Below are positions 24,186 to 37,793 of a stretch of 64,000 bases of DNA, in pieces. The stretch is taken from assembly GCA_034336665.1 (NCBI GenBank), contig JAPFBE010000070.1, forward strand, positions 1 to 64,000, written 5' to 3'. The notes below the pieces were generated by a model. That model did not search any database, was not told where the DNA came from, and saw only the letters and a program-made list of their open reading frames with translations. How positions within the stretch are numbered: position 1 is the first letter of the stretch; each line of letters starts with the position of its first letter. A program made the position numbers and the translations under genes. The DNA comes from Luscinia megarhynchos. Its lineage: Eukaryota; Chordata; Aves; Passeriformes; Turdidae.

Positions 24186-24362
24186 TCTATTTTAGGAAAT
24201 TGGGGGGGGGAGGGGTCGGTGCCTCAGTTTCCCCTCCCCCCCCTCGGGACCCTCCCGGTGACGTCACGGCGGGGGGAGGGGGAGGGGCCGCAGCTGCTGC
24301 CGGAGCTGTCGCGACGCGGGGACGGCGCGAGCGGCGACAGGCGAGCGAAATTCGGGGGGAAC
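24186..24362. promoter_or_regulatory. CpG-rich element with a full CRE, candidate promoter
   Basis: A unique G/C-rich segment contains the palindromic cAMP-response element TGACGTCA at 24259-24266, GGGGAGGGGC-type GC boxes, and a cluster of CpGs (TGTCGCGACGCGGGGACGGC). It lies 1.3 kb upstream of the RYR1 start codon. It is the only promoter-like sequence between the minus-strand exon at 16.9 kb and RYR1, apart from the island at 21.5 kb. It could drive RYR1, the divergent gene, or both. No transcript evidence is available. Confidence 0.5.
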
Positions 24363-25595
24363 CCAAAAAATCCACCCGGGACCCCCCAAAATTTACCCGG
24401 GACCCCCAAAATTTAACCCGGGACCCCCAAATTCCACCCGGGACCCCCCAAATTTTAACCGGGACCCCCAAAATTTAACCCGGGACCGCCCAAAATCCAC
24501 CCGGGACCCCCCAAATTTTAACCGGGACCCCCGAATTTTAACCAGGACCCCCCTAAATCCAGCCGGGACCCCCCAAAATTTAACCCGGGACCCCCAAAAT
24601 CCACCCGGGAAACCCCAAATTCCACCTGAAACCCCAAAATCCACCCGGGACCCCCCAAAATTTAACCCGGGACCTCCAAAATCCACCCGGGATTTTCTGA
24701 ATTCCATTCGGGACCCCCTAAAATTTACCCGGGACCCCCAAAATTTACTCGGGGAATCCAAAATTTACTCGGGACCCCCCAAAATTTAATCGGGGACCCC
24801 TCAAAATCCACCCCGAGATTTTTCTTAATTCCATTCGGGACCCCCCAAAATCCACCCGGAACCCCCAAAATTTACTCGGGACCCCCCAAAATTTAACCGG
24901 GACCCCCAAAATTCCACCCGGGATTTTTCTTAATTCCATTCGGGGACCCCCCAAAATCCACTCGGGACCCCCGAAATTTTAACCAGGACACCCCCAAATT
25001 TCACCCGGGACCCCCAAAATTTCACCCGGGACCCCCAATTTTACCCCAGACCCCCGAATTTTAACCAGGACCCCCAATTTTACCCCAGACCCCCAAATTT
25101 AACCGGGACCCCCTAAAATTCCCACCCCAGGACCCCCTGAATTTTAACCAGGACCCTCCAAAATTTAACTGGGACACTAAAATTCCACCTGGGACCCCCT
25201 AAAATTCCACCCGAGACCCCCCAAATTTTAACCGGGACCCCCCAAATTTTAACCGGGACCCCCTGAATTTTAACCAGGACCCCCCTAAATCCAGCCGGGA
25301 CCCCCCAAAATTTAACCGGGACCCCCAAAATTCCACCCAGGACCCCCCAAATTTTAACTCGAGACCCCCAAATTTTAACCAGGACCCTCCAAAATTTAAC
25401 TGGGACCCCCAAAATTCATCTGGGACCCCCAAATTCCACCCGGACCCCCAGATTTTAACTAGGACCCCCAAATTCCACCCGGGACCCCCCTAAAATTTGC
25501 CCTGACCCCCTAAATTTTAACCCGGGACCCCCTGAATTTTAACCAGGACCCCCCAAAATTTACTCGGGACCCCCCAAAATTTAAGCGGGACCCCC
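24363..25595. repeat. GGGACCCCCAAAATTTAACC minisatellite upstream of the RYR1 ATG
   Basis: This is a roughly 21-base unit with versions ending in AAATCCACCC or AATTTTAACC. A longer insert, GGGATTTTTCTTAATTCCATTC, or a close variant, appears near 24690, 24815 and 24923. It runs to within a few bases of the start-codon context. If the promoter is at 24.2 kb, this array would be 5' untranslated sequence or a 5' UTR intron. Confidence 0.9.
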
Positions 25596-25610
25596 GACCT
25601 GGCTCCCGCC

Positions 25611-25655
25611 ATGGCGGAGGGGGAAGGAGAGGACGATGTGCAGTTCCTGCGCACG
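25611..25655 (+). CDS. RYR1: RYR1 coding exon 1 (start codon)
   Basis: Forty-five bases encode MAEGEGEDDVQFLRT, matching the acidic amino terminus of ryanodine receptors (MGDAEGEDEVQFLRT in human RYR1). The length equals the human coding part. The ATG sits in a strong Kozak context, CCCGCCATGG, with G at -3 and +4. The exon ends in phase 0 at ACG, and the donor GTGAGC follows. The next exon opens with DDEVVLQ, as expected. This segment starts the first beta-trefoil domain. The upstream neighbour is minisatellite up to a few bases before the ATG. The 372-residue frame running on from this ATG reads into intronic repeat and is not the protein. Confidence 0.93.
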
Positions 25656-27390
25656 GTGAGCGGCACTGGGAGCACTGGGAGGGACTGGGAGGGACTGGGA
25701 GGGAAACTGGGGGACTGGGAGATACTGGGAGGGACTGGGAGGGAAACTGGGGGACTGGGAGATACTGGGAGGGACTGGGAGGGAAGTTGGGGGAACTGGG
25801 AGATACTGGGAGGGACTGGGAGGGAAACTGGGGGCACTGGGAGATACTGGGAGAGACTGGGAGGGAAATTGGGGGACTGGGGAGGAAAACTGGGAGGATT
25901 CGGGTGGAAACTGGGAGAACTGGGAGCACTGGGAGCACTGGGAGCACTGGGAGATACTGGGATGGACTGGGAGGGAAATTGGGGGACTGGGAGATACTGG
26001 GAGGGACTGGGAGGGAAACTGGGGGACTGGGAGATACTGGGAGGGACTGGGAGGGAAACTGGGGGCACTGGGAGATACTGGGAGGGACTGGGAGGGAAAT
26101 TGTGGGGACTGGGGAGGGAAAACTGGGAGGATTCGGGTGGAAACTGGGAGAACTGGGAGCACTGGGAGATACTGGGAGGGACTGGGAGGGAAATTGGGGG
26201 ACTGGGAGATACTGGGAGGGACTGGGAGGGAAATTGGGGGACTGGGAGATACTGGGAGGGACTGGGAGGGAAATTGGGGGGGACTGGGGGGAAAAACTGG
26301 GAGGGACTGGGAGGGAAACTGGGAGAACTGGAACGGGATACTGGGAGATACTGGGAGATACTGGGAGGGAAAACTGGCAGATACTGGGGAGAAACTGGGA
26401 GGGAACTGGGAGGGAACTGGGAGCACTGGGGGGGGAACTGGGGGGAAAAACTGGGAGGATTCGGGTGGAAACTGGGAGAACTGGGACGGGATACTGGGAG
26501 AACTGGGACATACTGGGAAATACTGGGAAAGGGAAACTGGGAGAAGAAATTGGGAGAGGAAACTGGGAGATACTGGGACATACTGGGAAATACTGGGAGT
26601 TACTGGAGAGGGAAACTGGGAGAGGAAACTGGGAGATGCTGGGATGAACTGGGAAATACTGGGAGAGGGAAATGGGGACACTGGGATGAGCTGGGACGAA
26701 CTGGGATGAACTGGGATGAACTGGGATGAACTGGGAGAGGGAAATGGGGACACTGGGATGAACTAGGACGAACTGGGATGAACTGGGATGAACTGGGACA
26801 AACTGGGACGAACTGGGAGAGGGAAAAGGGGACACTGGGATGAGCTGGGATCTAACTGGGACGAACTGGGACGAACTGGGATGAACTGGGATGAACTGGG
26901 AGAGGGAAATGGGGACACTGGGATGAACTGGGACGAACTGGGATGAACCGGGACTAACTGGGACGAACTGGGACTAACAGGGATGAACTGGGATGAACTG
27001 GGAGAGGGAAATGGGGACACTGGGACGAACTGGGACGAACTGGGACGAACTGGGACGAACTGGGAAAGGGAAATGAGGACACTGGGACGAACTGGGATGA
27101 ACTGGGATGAACTGGGAGAGGGAAATGGGGACACTGGGATGAACTGGGACGAACTGGGATGAACTGGGATGAACTGGGACGAACTGGGACCTAACAGGGA
27201 TGAACTGGGATGAACTGGGAGAGGGAAATGGGGACACTGGGACGAACTGGGACCTAACTGGGACCTAACTGGGACCTAACTGGGAAAGGGAAATGAGGAC
27301 ACTGGGACGAACTGGGATGAACTGGGACGAACTGGGACGAACTGGGAGAGGGAAATGAGGACACTGGGATGAACTGGGACGAACTGGGAC
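25656..27390 (+). repeat. Intron 1, part a: ACTGGGAGGG decamer array
   Basis: Starting directly at the exon 1 donor, units of ACTGGGAGGG and ACTGGGAGATACTGGGAGGG run for about 1 kb. ACTGGGATGA and ACTGGGACGA units follow, with regular AGGGAAATGGGGACACTGGG spacers. It belongs to the same decamer family as 11.2-16.8 kb, reversed. Frames of 286-441 residues here are artefacts. Confidence 0.95.
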
Positions 27391-28420
27391 CAACTGGGAC
27401 GAGCCCTGGTTGCCTCTCCCCGCCCCCCCCACCCGTCCGGGGCTCCCAAAAAAGCAGCGCGGGGGGAGGGGAGGGGGAGGGGCGGGGGGAGGGCAGCAGC
27501 TGCCGGGGGGTGGGGGAGGGGCGACACCGGATCCCCCCCGGGGTGGGGGGAGGGGCGTCCCAGTTGCTCCGTCCCAGTTTCTCCCAGTTTGGCCCCTCGA
27601 AAGGAGAATTTTGGGGGGGGGAGAGGGAAATTTGGGGGTGGGGGAGGGAAATTTGGGGGGTGGGGAGGGAAATTTGGGGGGGAGGGGAAATTTTGGGGGT
27701 GGGGGAGGGGCGGCCTCGTTTTTTGGGGAGGGAAATGCTGAGCTCAGCAGATTTTGGGGATTTTTGGGGGAGGGGCCCCCGTGCTCAGTTTTCCCCTCCC
27801 CCCCCCTCAAAAAAAAATTTTGAATCCGTTCTCTCTCACCCCCCACCCCCCACCCTAAAAAAATAAAATTTAAAAAAAATTTGGGGGTGGGGGGAGGGGC
27901 CGGGAGTGATGGGAGCAGGTGGGGAGGGGTTGAGGGGCAGCCCAAAAAAATTCTTTTGGGGGTGGGGGGGAGGGGCGGCCGAATTTTTTTTGGGGGGTGG
28001 GGCGGAATTATTTGGGGGGTGGGGGAGGGGCGGAATTTTTGGGGGGGTGGGGGAGGGGCGGACGAAATGGTTCCAAAAAAAAATTTGGGGGCTCCCAAAA
28101 TCTTCTGACCCCTCCCAAAAATAAAATTTGGGGGGAATCAAAAAATCCTGAACTGCCCCAAAAAAAATTTGGGGGCACCCAAAAAATTCTGACCCCTCCC
28201 CCACCAATAAAATAAAGGGGTCGTGACCCCCCCCAAAAAATTTTGGGGGGATCCAAAAAAGTTCTGACCCCCCCAAAAATAAAATTTGGGGGGATCCAAA
28301 AATCCTGAACCCCCCCCCAAAAAAATTTGGGGTGACCCAAAGGGGGTCGTGACCCCCCCCAAATTATTTTGGGGCTCCCAAAATTTGGTGTGACCTAAAA
28401 AAGTTCTGACCCCCCGCAAA
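27391..28420 (+). repeat. Intron 1, part b: G-run and AAATTTGGGG sequence
   Basis: This is irregular GGGGAGGGG, GAAATTTGGGGG and CCCCCCAAAAAAATTTGGGG material with long homopolymers. No splice-bounded coding segment was seen. It may be a mixture of two eroded minisatellites. Confidence 0.7.
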
Positions 28421-29622
28421 AAAAAATTTTGGGATTTTTTGGGATTTTTTGGGATATTTTGGGGATTTTTTTGGGATTTTTTGGGATATTTAGGGAATTT
28501 TTGGGGGATTTTTGGGGTTTTTTGGATATTTTGGATTTTTTGGGGATATTTTGGGTTTTTTGAGAAATTTTGGGGATTTTTTGGGTTTTTTGGATTTTTT
28601 GGGACATTTGGGGTCTTTTTTTATATATTTTGAGATATTTGGGGGATTTTTGGTGACATTTTATGGTTTTTTTGGGATTTTTTGGGATATTTTTTGGGTT
28701 CTTTAGGATATTTTGGATTCTTTAGGATATTTTGGGTTTCTTTGGGACATTTTGGATTTTTGGGGGACATTTTTGTTATTTTTCGGGCTGCTGATGAATA
28801 TTTTGGGATTCTCTAAAACATTTTGGATTTTTTGAGGATATTTTGGGATTTTTTGGGATATTTTGGGATTTTTTGGGATATTTTGGATTTTTTGGGATAT
28901 TTTGGGGGGTTTTTTGGGGCTATTTTGGGTTTCTTTAGGATATTTTTGATTTCTTTGGGACATTTTGGATTTTTTGGGATATTTTCGGATTTTTTTGGAT
29001 ATTTGGGGATTTTTTGGGGATATTTCTGTGTGTTTATTGGATATTTTGGGGTTTTTTGGGACATTTTTGGTTTTTTGAGATATTTTGGGATATTTTGGGA
29101 TGCTCTAAAACATTTTGGTATTTTTGGGATATTTTGGGATATTTTAGGGATTTTTTTGGGACATTTTGGGGTTTTTAGGGAAATTGTGGAATTTTTTTGG
29201 GATTTTTTTAGGGGGGGAGATATTTTGGTGTTTTTTGGGCTATTTTGGATTTTTGGGATATTTTGGATTTTTTTGGGGACATTTTGGCTTTTTTGAGGTA
29301 CTTTGAGTTTTTTTGAGATATTTTGGGATATTTTTGGAATATTTTGGGACATTTTGGGTTTTATTAGGACATTTTTTTGGGGCATTTTGGATTTTTTTGG
29401 GATATTTTGGGATTTTTTTGGGATATTTTGGGTTTCTTTTTAGGATATTTTGAGATTTTTTTGGGATATTTTGGTTTTCTTTAGGACATTTTGGGATTCT
29501 CTATAACATTTTGGATTTTTTTGGGATATTTTGGATTTCTTTAGGATATTTTGGATTTTTTTGGGATATTTTGGATAATTTTGGGACATTTTGGATAATT
29601 TTGGGTCCCTTTTTGCCCCCAG
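28421..29622 (+). repeat. Intron 1, part c: TTTTTTGGGATATTTTGG repeat
   Basis: Units of 14-20 bases of TTTTTGGGATATTTTGGAT type, T- and G-rich on the sense strand, become progressively more regular towards the exon 2 copies. The same string separates the partial exon 2 copies further right. No gene is visible. Confidence 0.9.
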
Positions 29623-31832
29623 GATGACGAGGTCGTTCTCCAGTGCCCACAGGAACATAACACCAATATTTTGAATTTTTGGGGACATTTTTGGATTTCT
29701 TTAGGATATTTTGGATTTTTTTGGGATATTTTGGATTTTTTTGGGATATTTAGGATAATTTTGGGATATTTTGGATAATTTTGGGTCCCTTTTCCCCCAG
29801 GATGACGAGGTCGTTCTCCAGTTCCTATTGAGACATTACAAGGAAATTATGACATTTTTGGGACATTTTTGGGTTTCTGTAGAACATTTTGGGTTCCTTT
29901 AGGATATTTTGGGATTCTTCAGGATATTTTGGATAATTTTGGGACATTTTGGATAATTTTGGGTCCCTTTTCCCCCCAGGATGACGAGGTCGTTCTCCAG
30001 TGCCCACAGGAACATAACACCAATATTTTGAATTTTTGGGAACATTTTTGGATTTCTTTAGGACATTTTGGATTTTTTTGGGATATTTTGGATAATTTTG
30101 GGATATTTTGGATAATTTTGGGTCCCTTTTTGCCCCCCAGGATGACGAGGTCGTTCTCCAGTGCCCACAGGAACATAACACCAATATTTTGAATTTTTGG
30201 GGACATTTTTGGATTTCTTTAGGATATTTTGGATTTTTTTTGGCATATTTTGGATAATTTTGGGATATTTTGGATAATTTTGGGTCCCTTTTTCCCCCCA
30301 GGATGACGAGGTCGTTCTCCAGTTCCTATTGAGACATTACAAGGAAATTATGAAATTTTTGGGACATTTTTGGATTTCTTTAGGATATTTTGGATTTTTT
30401 TGGGATATTTTGGATAATTTTGGGACATTTTGGATAATTTTGGGTCCCTTTTTCCCCCCAGGATGACGAGGTCGTTCTCCAGTGCCCACAGGAACATAAC
30501 ACCAATATTTTGAATTTTTGGGGACATTTTTGGGTTTCTCTAGAACATTTTGGATTTTTTTGGGATATTTTGGATAATTTTGGGATATTTTGGATAATTT
30601 TGGGCCCCTTTTCGCCCCCAGGATGACGAGGTCGTTCTCCAGTTCCTATTGAGACATTACAAGGAAATTATGAAATTTTTGGGACATTTTTGGGTTTCTG
30701 TAGAACATTTGGGATTCTCTAGAACATTTTGGATTTTTTTGGGATATTTTGGATAATTTTGGGATATTTTGGATAATTTTGGGTCCCCTTTTCGCCCCCA
30801 GGATGACGAGGTCGTTCTCCAGTTCCTATTGAGACATTACAAGGAAATTATGAAATTTTTGGGACATTTTTGGGTTTCTCTAGAACATTTTGGGTTCCTT
30901 TAGGATATTTTGGGATTCTTCAGGATATTTTGGATAATTTTGGGATATTTTGGATAATTTTGGGCTATTTTGGATAATTTTGGGTCCCTTTTACCCCCCC
31001 AGGATGACGAGGTCGTTCTCCAGTTCCTATTGAGACATTACAAGGAAATTATGAAATTTTTGGGACATTTTTGGGTTTCTCTAGAACATTTTGGATTTTT
31101 TTGGGATATTTTGGATTTTTTTGGGATATTTTGGATAATTTTGGGCCCCTTTTTCCCCCCCCAGGATGACGAGGTCGTTCTCCAGTGCCTATTGAGACAT
31201 TACAAGGAAATTATGAAATTTTGGGGACACTTTTGGATTTCTCTAGAACATTTTGGATTTCTTTAGAACATTTTGGATTTTTTTGGGATATTTTGGATAA
31301 TTTTGGGATATTTTGGATAATTTTGGGTCCCTTTTCGCCCCCAGGATGACGAGGTCGTTCTCCAGTGCCCACAGGAACATAACACCAATATTTTGAATTT
31401 TTGGGGACATTTTTGGATTTCTTTAGGATATTTTGGATTTTTTTGGGATATTTTGGATAATTTTGGGACATTTTGGATAATTTTGGGTCCCTTTTTTTCC
31501 CCCCCAGGATGATCGCAGGTCGCTCTCCAGTGCCCACAGGAACATAACACCAATATTTTGAATTTTTGGGGACATTTTTGGGTTTCTCTAGAACATTTTG
31601 GATTTTTTGGGATATTTTTGGATAATTTTGGGATATTTTGGATAATTTTTGGGTCCCTTTTTCCTCCCAGGATGACGAGAGGTCGTTCTCCAGTGCCCAC
31701 AGGAACATAACACCAATATTTTGAATTTTTGGGGACATTTTTGGATTTCTTTAGGATATTTTGGATTTTTTTGGGATATTTTGGATAATTTTGGGATATT
31801 TTGGATAATTTTGGGTCCCTTTTCGCCCCCAG
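29623..31832 (+). repeat. RYR1: Array of 13 partial exon 2 copies with acceptor sites
   Basis: Units of about 160-200 bp each contain a pyrimidine tract, AG, and the first 21 bases of exon 2 (GATGACGAGGTCGTTCTCCA plus G). Copies start at 29623, 29801, 29980, 30141, 30302, 30462, 30622, 30802, 31003, 31165, 31345, 31508 and 31671. After the exon piece there are two tail types: type A (TGCCCACAGGAACATAACAC) in seven copies and type B (TTCCTATTGAGACATTACAA) in six. None has a donor placed like exon 2's. The copies at 31508 and 31671 have indels inside the exon piece. The full exon follows at 31833. Confidence 0.95.
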
Positions 31833-31952
31833 GATGACGAGGTCGTTCTCCAGTGCACCACGACGCTGCTGAAGGAGCAGCTCAAGCTCTGCCTGTCGGG
31901 GGAGGGGTTCGGGAACCGCCTCTGCTCCCTCGAGCCCACCTCCAACGCCCAG
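31833..31952 (+). CDS. RYR1: RYR1 coding exon 2
   Basis: One hundred and twenty bases, phase 0 to phase 0, encode [20 protein letters not shown] then [20 protein letters not shown]. This aligns without gaps to residues 16-55 of human RYR1, and the length equals human exon 2. The acceptor is TTTTCGCCCCCAG and the donor GTGGGA. The exon belongs to beta-trefoil domain A. The cysteine in KLC and the arginine in GNR correspond to human C35 and R44, sites of malignant-hyperthermia substitutions, and both are retained. Thirteen truncated copies of its first 21 bases lie upstream, so the splicing machinery faces a row of identical acceptors with the complete exon last. Confidence 0.97.
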
Positions 31953-35040
<3,088 letters not shown>

Positions 35041-35093
35041 TTGGGGTGTCCCCCCTCCCCCCTTTCTCCCCCCCCGCCACCAGGGGGGTCGAC

Positions 35094-35118
35094 CTGGATC
35101 AGTGGTACGTGTCACGTG
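35094..35118 (+). CDS. RYR1: Candidate RYR1 microexon homologous to a small RYR2 exon
   Basis: A strong acceptor (long pyrimidine tract, then CCGCCACCAG) is followed by GGGGGTCGACCTGGATCAGT and GGTAC, then a possible donor GTGTCACG. One frame reads GVDLDQWY. RYR2 has QVDVEKWKF at the same place in the protein, between the exon 3 and exon 4 equivalents, encoded by its own small exon. As annotated the exon is 25 bases. Entering in phase 0 would give GGRPGSVV instead of GVDLDQWY, but it would also restore the frame of exon 4 (25 + 65 = 90). One G too many in the leading run would give the homologous frame. The donor is weak, and the next GT (after CAC) is an alternative. Confidence 0.45.
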
Positions 35119-35870
35119 ACTCCCCCAAAATCCTCGCCCCCTCCCCCGCGACCCCAAATTCCTCCTCCCTCGCCCCTCCATCCCAAAAATCCCCCCAAAA
35201 AAAAACCCCAAAAACCAAAAAAAAAAATCCAAAATTTTTTTAGGTTCCCCTCCCCCCCGCATGGAGCCAGGTGTTCTCTTTCCCCCCCCCCCCCCCCAAA
35301 TTCTGCATGGACCCCCAAAAAGTGTGAGAGGGGGGAGGGGCGTGGGGGGTCCCAAAATGGGGGGAGGGGTGGGGGGGTCCCAAATTTGGGGATCTTAAAC
35401 TGGGGGATCCCCAAATTTTGGGGGGTTCCTGAAAATGGGGGGGGAGGGGTCCCAAAATGGGAGACCCAAAATTTTGGGGGGTCCCGAAATGGGGGAGGGG
35501 TCCTGAAAATGGGGGGGTGTCGTAAAATTTGGGGGAGGGGGGTCTCAAATTTGGGGATCTTAAATTGGGGGGTCTCAAATTGGGGGGATCCCAAAATTTT
35601 GGGGGTCCCAAAATGGGGAGGGGTCCCAAATTTTGGGGGGGTCTCAGATTGGGGTGATCCCAAATTTTGGGGGTCCTAAAAATGGGGGGTCTTAAATTTT
35701 GGGGGGTCTCAGATTGGGGTGATCCCAAATTTTGGGGGGTCCCAAAATTGGGAGATTCCAAAAATGGGGGATCCCAAAATTTTGAGGGTCTCAGATCAGG
35801 GGACCCCAAAATTTTGGGGGGTCCTGAAAATCAAGGGGGGGGTCACAAAAATGGGGGATGGGAATCCCAA
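35119..35870 (+). repeat. Intron 3, part b: C-rich tract and GGGGGTCCCAAAATTTTGG array
   Basis: About 200 bases of CCCCAAAA-rich sequence with an E-box (CACGTG, about 35112) are followed by a 20-25-base array of GGTCCCAAAATTTTGGGGG and GGTCTCAGATTGGGGTGATC. Frames of 183-212 residues are artefacts. No further exon is visible. Confidence 0.85.
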
Positions 35871-37728
35871 AAATTTGGGGGGGGATTTTTTTTTCTTTTT
35901 TTTTGGTTCAATGAACTTTTGGGGGTCCCCCTGAACTCAGGAATTTTTGGGGTTCTGGGGATTTTAGGAGCCCCTCCGATCTCAGGGATTTTTGGGGTGC
36001 CCCCCCAAGCCCGGGAGAATTTTTGGGGTTCAGGGGATTTTTTGGGGTGACCTGGGGATTTTTGAGGTTCAAGAAGTTTTTGGGGTTCGGGGATTTTTGG
36101 GCGCTCCCTCTGACCCCTCCAGGCCCCCAAGTGGATTTTTGGGGTTCGGGGGGATTTTTGGGGTCTGGGGGATTTTTTAGTCGCCCCCTGACCCCCCAAG
36201 TGGATTTTTGGGGTTCAGGGAATTTTTTGGGGTTCAGGAGATTTTTGAGGGGTCCCCCCTGACCCCCTCGTGGATTTTTGAGCTTCAGGGATTTTTTGGG
36301 GTTCAGGGAGGATTTTTGGCGCCCCCCCCGACCCCCCAAGTGGATTTTTTGGGGTTCGGGGATTTTGGGGTGACCCCGGGAAATTTTTTGGGGTTCGGGG
36401 GAATTTTTGGGGTTCAGGGATTTTTAGGGCGCCCCCCCGACCCCCCCGTGGATTTTTTGGGGGTTCGGGGGATTTTTAGCGCCCCCTGACCCCCCCGTGG
36501 ATTTTTGGGGGTTCAGGGGATTTTTGGCGCCCTCCCTGACCCCCCCGTGGATTTTTGGGGTTCGGGGGATTTTTTGGGCCTCCCCCTGACCCCCCCGTGG
36601 ATTTTTGGGCTTCAGGGATTTTTTTGGGGTGACCCCGGGGGTATTTTTGGGGTTCGGGGGATTTTTGGGGGTTCAGGGAATTTTTGGGGTTCAGGGTATT
36701 TTTGAGCGCCCCTGACCCCCTCAGCGCCCCCAGTGGATTTCTTTGGGGTTCAGAGAATTTTTGGGGTTCAGGGGGATTTTTGGCCTCCCCCTGACCCCCC
36801 AAGTGGATTTTTGGGGTTCGGGGGATTTTTGGGGTTCAGGGATTTTTGGGCGCTCCCCCCTGACCCCCCCGCGGATTTTTGGGGTTCGGGGGATTTTTAA
36901 GCGCCCCCTGACCCCCCCAAGTGATTTTTGGGCTTCAGGGATTTTTGGGGTGACCCTGGGGGATTTTTGGGGTTCGGGGGATTTTTGGGGTTCAGGGAAT
37001 TTTTGGGGTTCGGGGGATTTTTGGGGTTCAGGAATTTTTGGGGTCTGGGGGGATTTTTAGGGCGCCCCCCTGACCCCCCGCGGATTTTTGGGCTTCAGGG
37101 ATTTTTGGGGTGACCCTGGGGGATTTTTAGGGTTCAGGGATTTTTGGGGTTCAGGGAATTTTTGGGGTTCAGGGGTTTTTGGGGCGCCCCCTGACTCCCA
37201 AGTGGATTTTTGGGGGTTCGGGGATTTTAGGCCCCCTGACCCCCATGGATTTTTGGGCCTCAGGGAATTTTTGGGGTGACCCTGAGGGGATTTTTGGGGT
37301 TCAGGAGATTTTTGGGGTTCGGGGTTTTTTTGGGGTGCCCCTCCCGATCTCAGGGATTTTTGGGGTGCCCCCCAAGCCCGGGGAGAATTTTTTGGGGTTC
37401 AGGGGATTTTTGGGCGCCCCCCCGACCCCCGCGGATTTTTGGGGGTTCGGGGGAATTTCTTGGGGTTCAGGGAATTTTTGGGGTTCAGGGTTTCTGCGCC
37501 TGACCCCCCATGGATTTTTGGGGTCTGGGGATTTTAAGCGCCCCCCTGACCCCCCAAGTGGATTTTTGGGCCTCAGGATTTTTGGGGTGACCCCGGGGGA
37601 TTTTTGGGGTTCGGGGGGATTTTTGGGGGTTCAGGAATTTTTTGGGGGTTCGGGGGATTTTTGGGGTTCAGGAATTTTTGGGGTCTGGGGATTTTTGGGG
37701 CCCCTGACCCCCCTGGTCCCCTCCCCAG
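35871..37728 (+). repeat. Intron 3, part c: GTGGATTTTTGGGGTTCGGG array
   Basis: Units of 40-80 bases contain CCCCCTGACCCCCCAAGTGG, ATTTTTGGGGTTCAGGGGA and GGGGTGACCCTGGGGGATTT. The array runs to within 30 bases of the exon 4 acceptor (CTGGTCCCCTCCCCAG). No partial exon copies were seen here. Confidence 0.93.
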
Positions 37729-37793
37729 AGATGGGGGCACCGACGCTGCCCTCACTGGACACGATCCTGCTGAGACACCGCCACAGCCGCATG
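37729..37793 (+). CDS. RYR1: RYR1 coding exon 4, frame disturbed
   Basis: The exon is bounded by CCCCTCCCCAG and GTGAGGGG. The 3' part encodes ILLRHRHSRM, matching ILLRHAHSRM of human RYR1. Upstream, pieces of the expected GGGHRTLLYGHA can be seen, but in three different frames (GHR in one, TL in the next, GH in the third). This points to small indels: one base lost after CACCG, two gained around CCCTCACT, two lost after GGACACG. The exon is 65 bases, where 75 would be the human length, so phase 0 entry from exon 3 meets a stop. Inserting the 25-base candidate microexon would restore the frame. Consensus error is the simplest alternative. Confidence 0.8.

Noticed and set aside
25611..26729. 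A 372-codon plus-strand frame starting at the RYR1 ATG
   Set aside because: Only the first 15 codons are exon. After the GTGAGC donor it runs through the ACTGGGAGGG array and encodes GRDWEG-type repeats.
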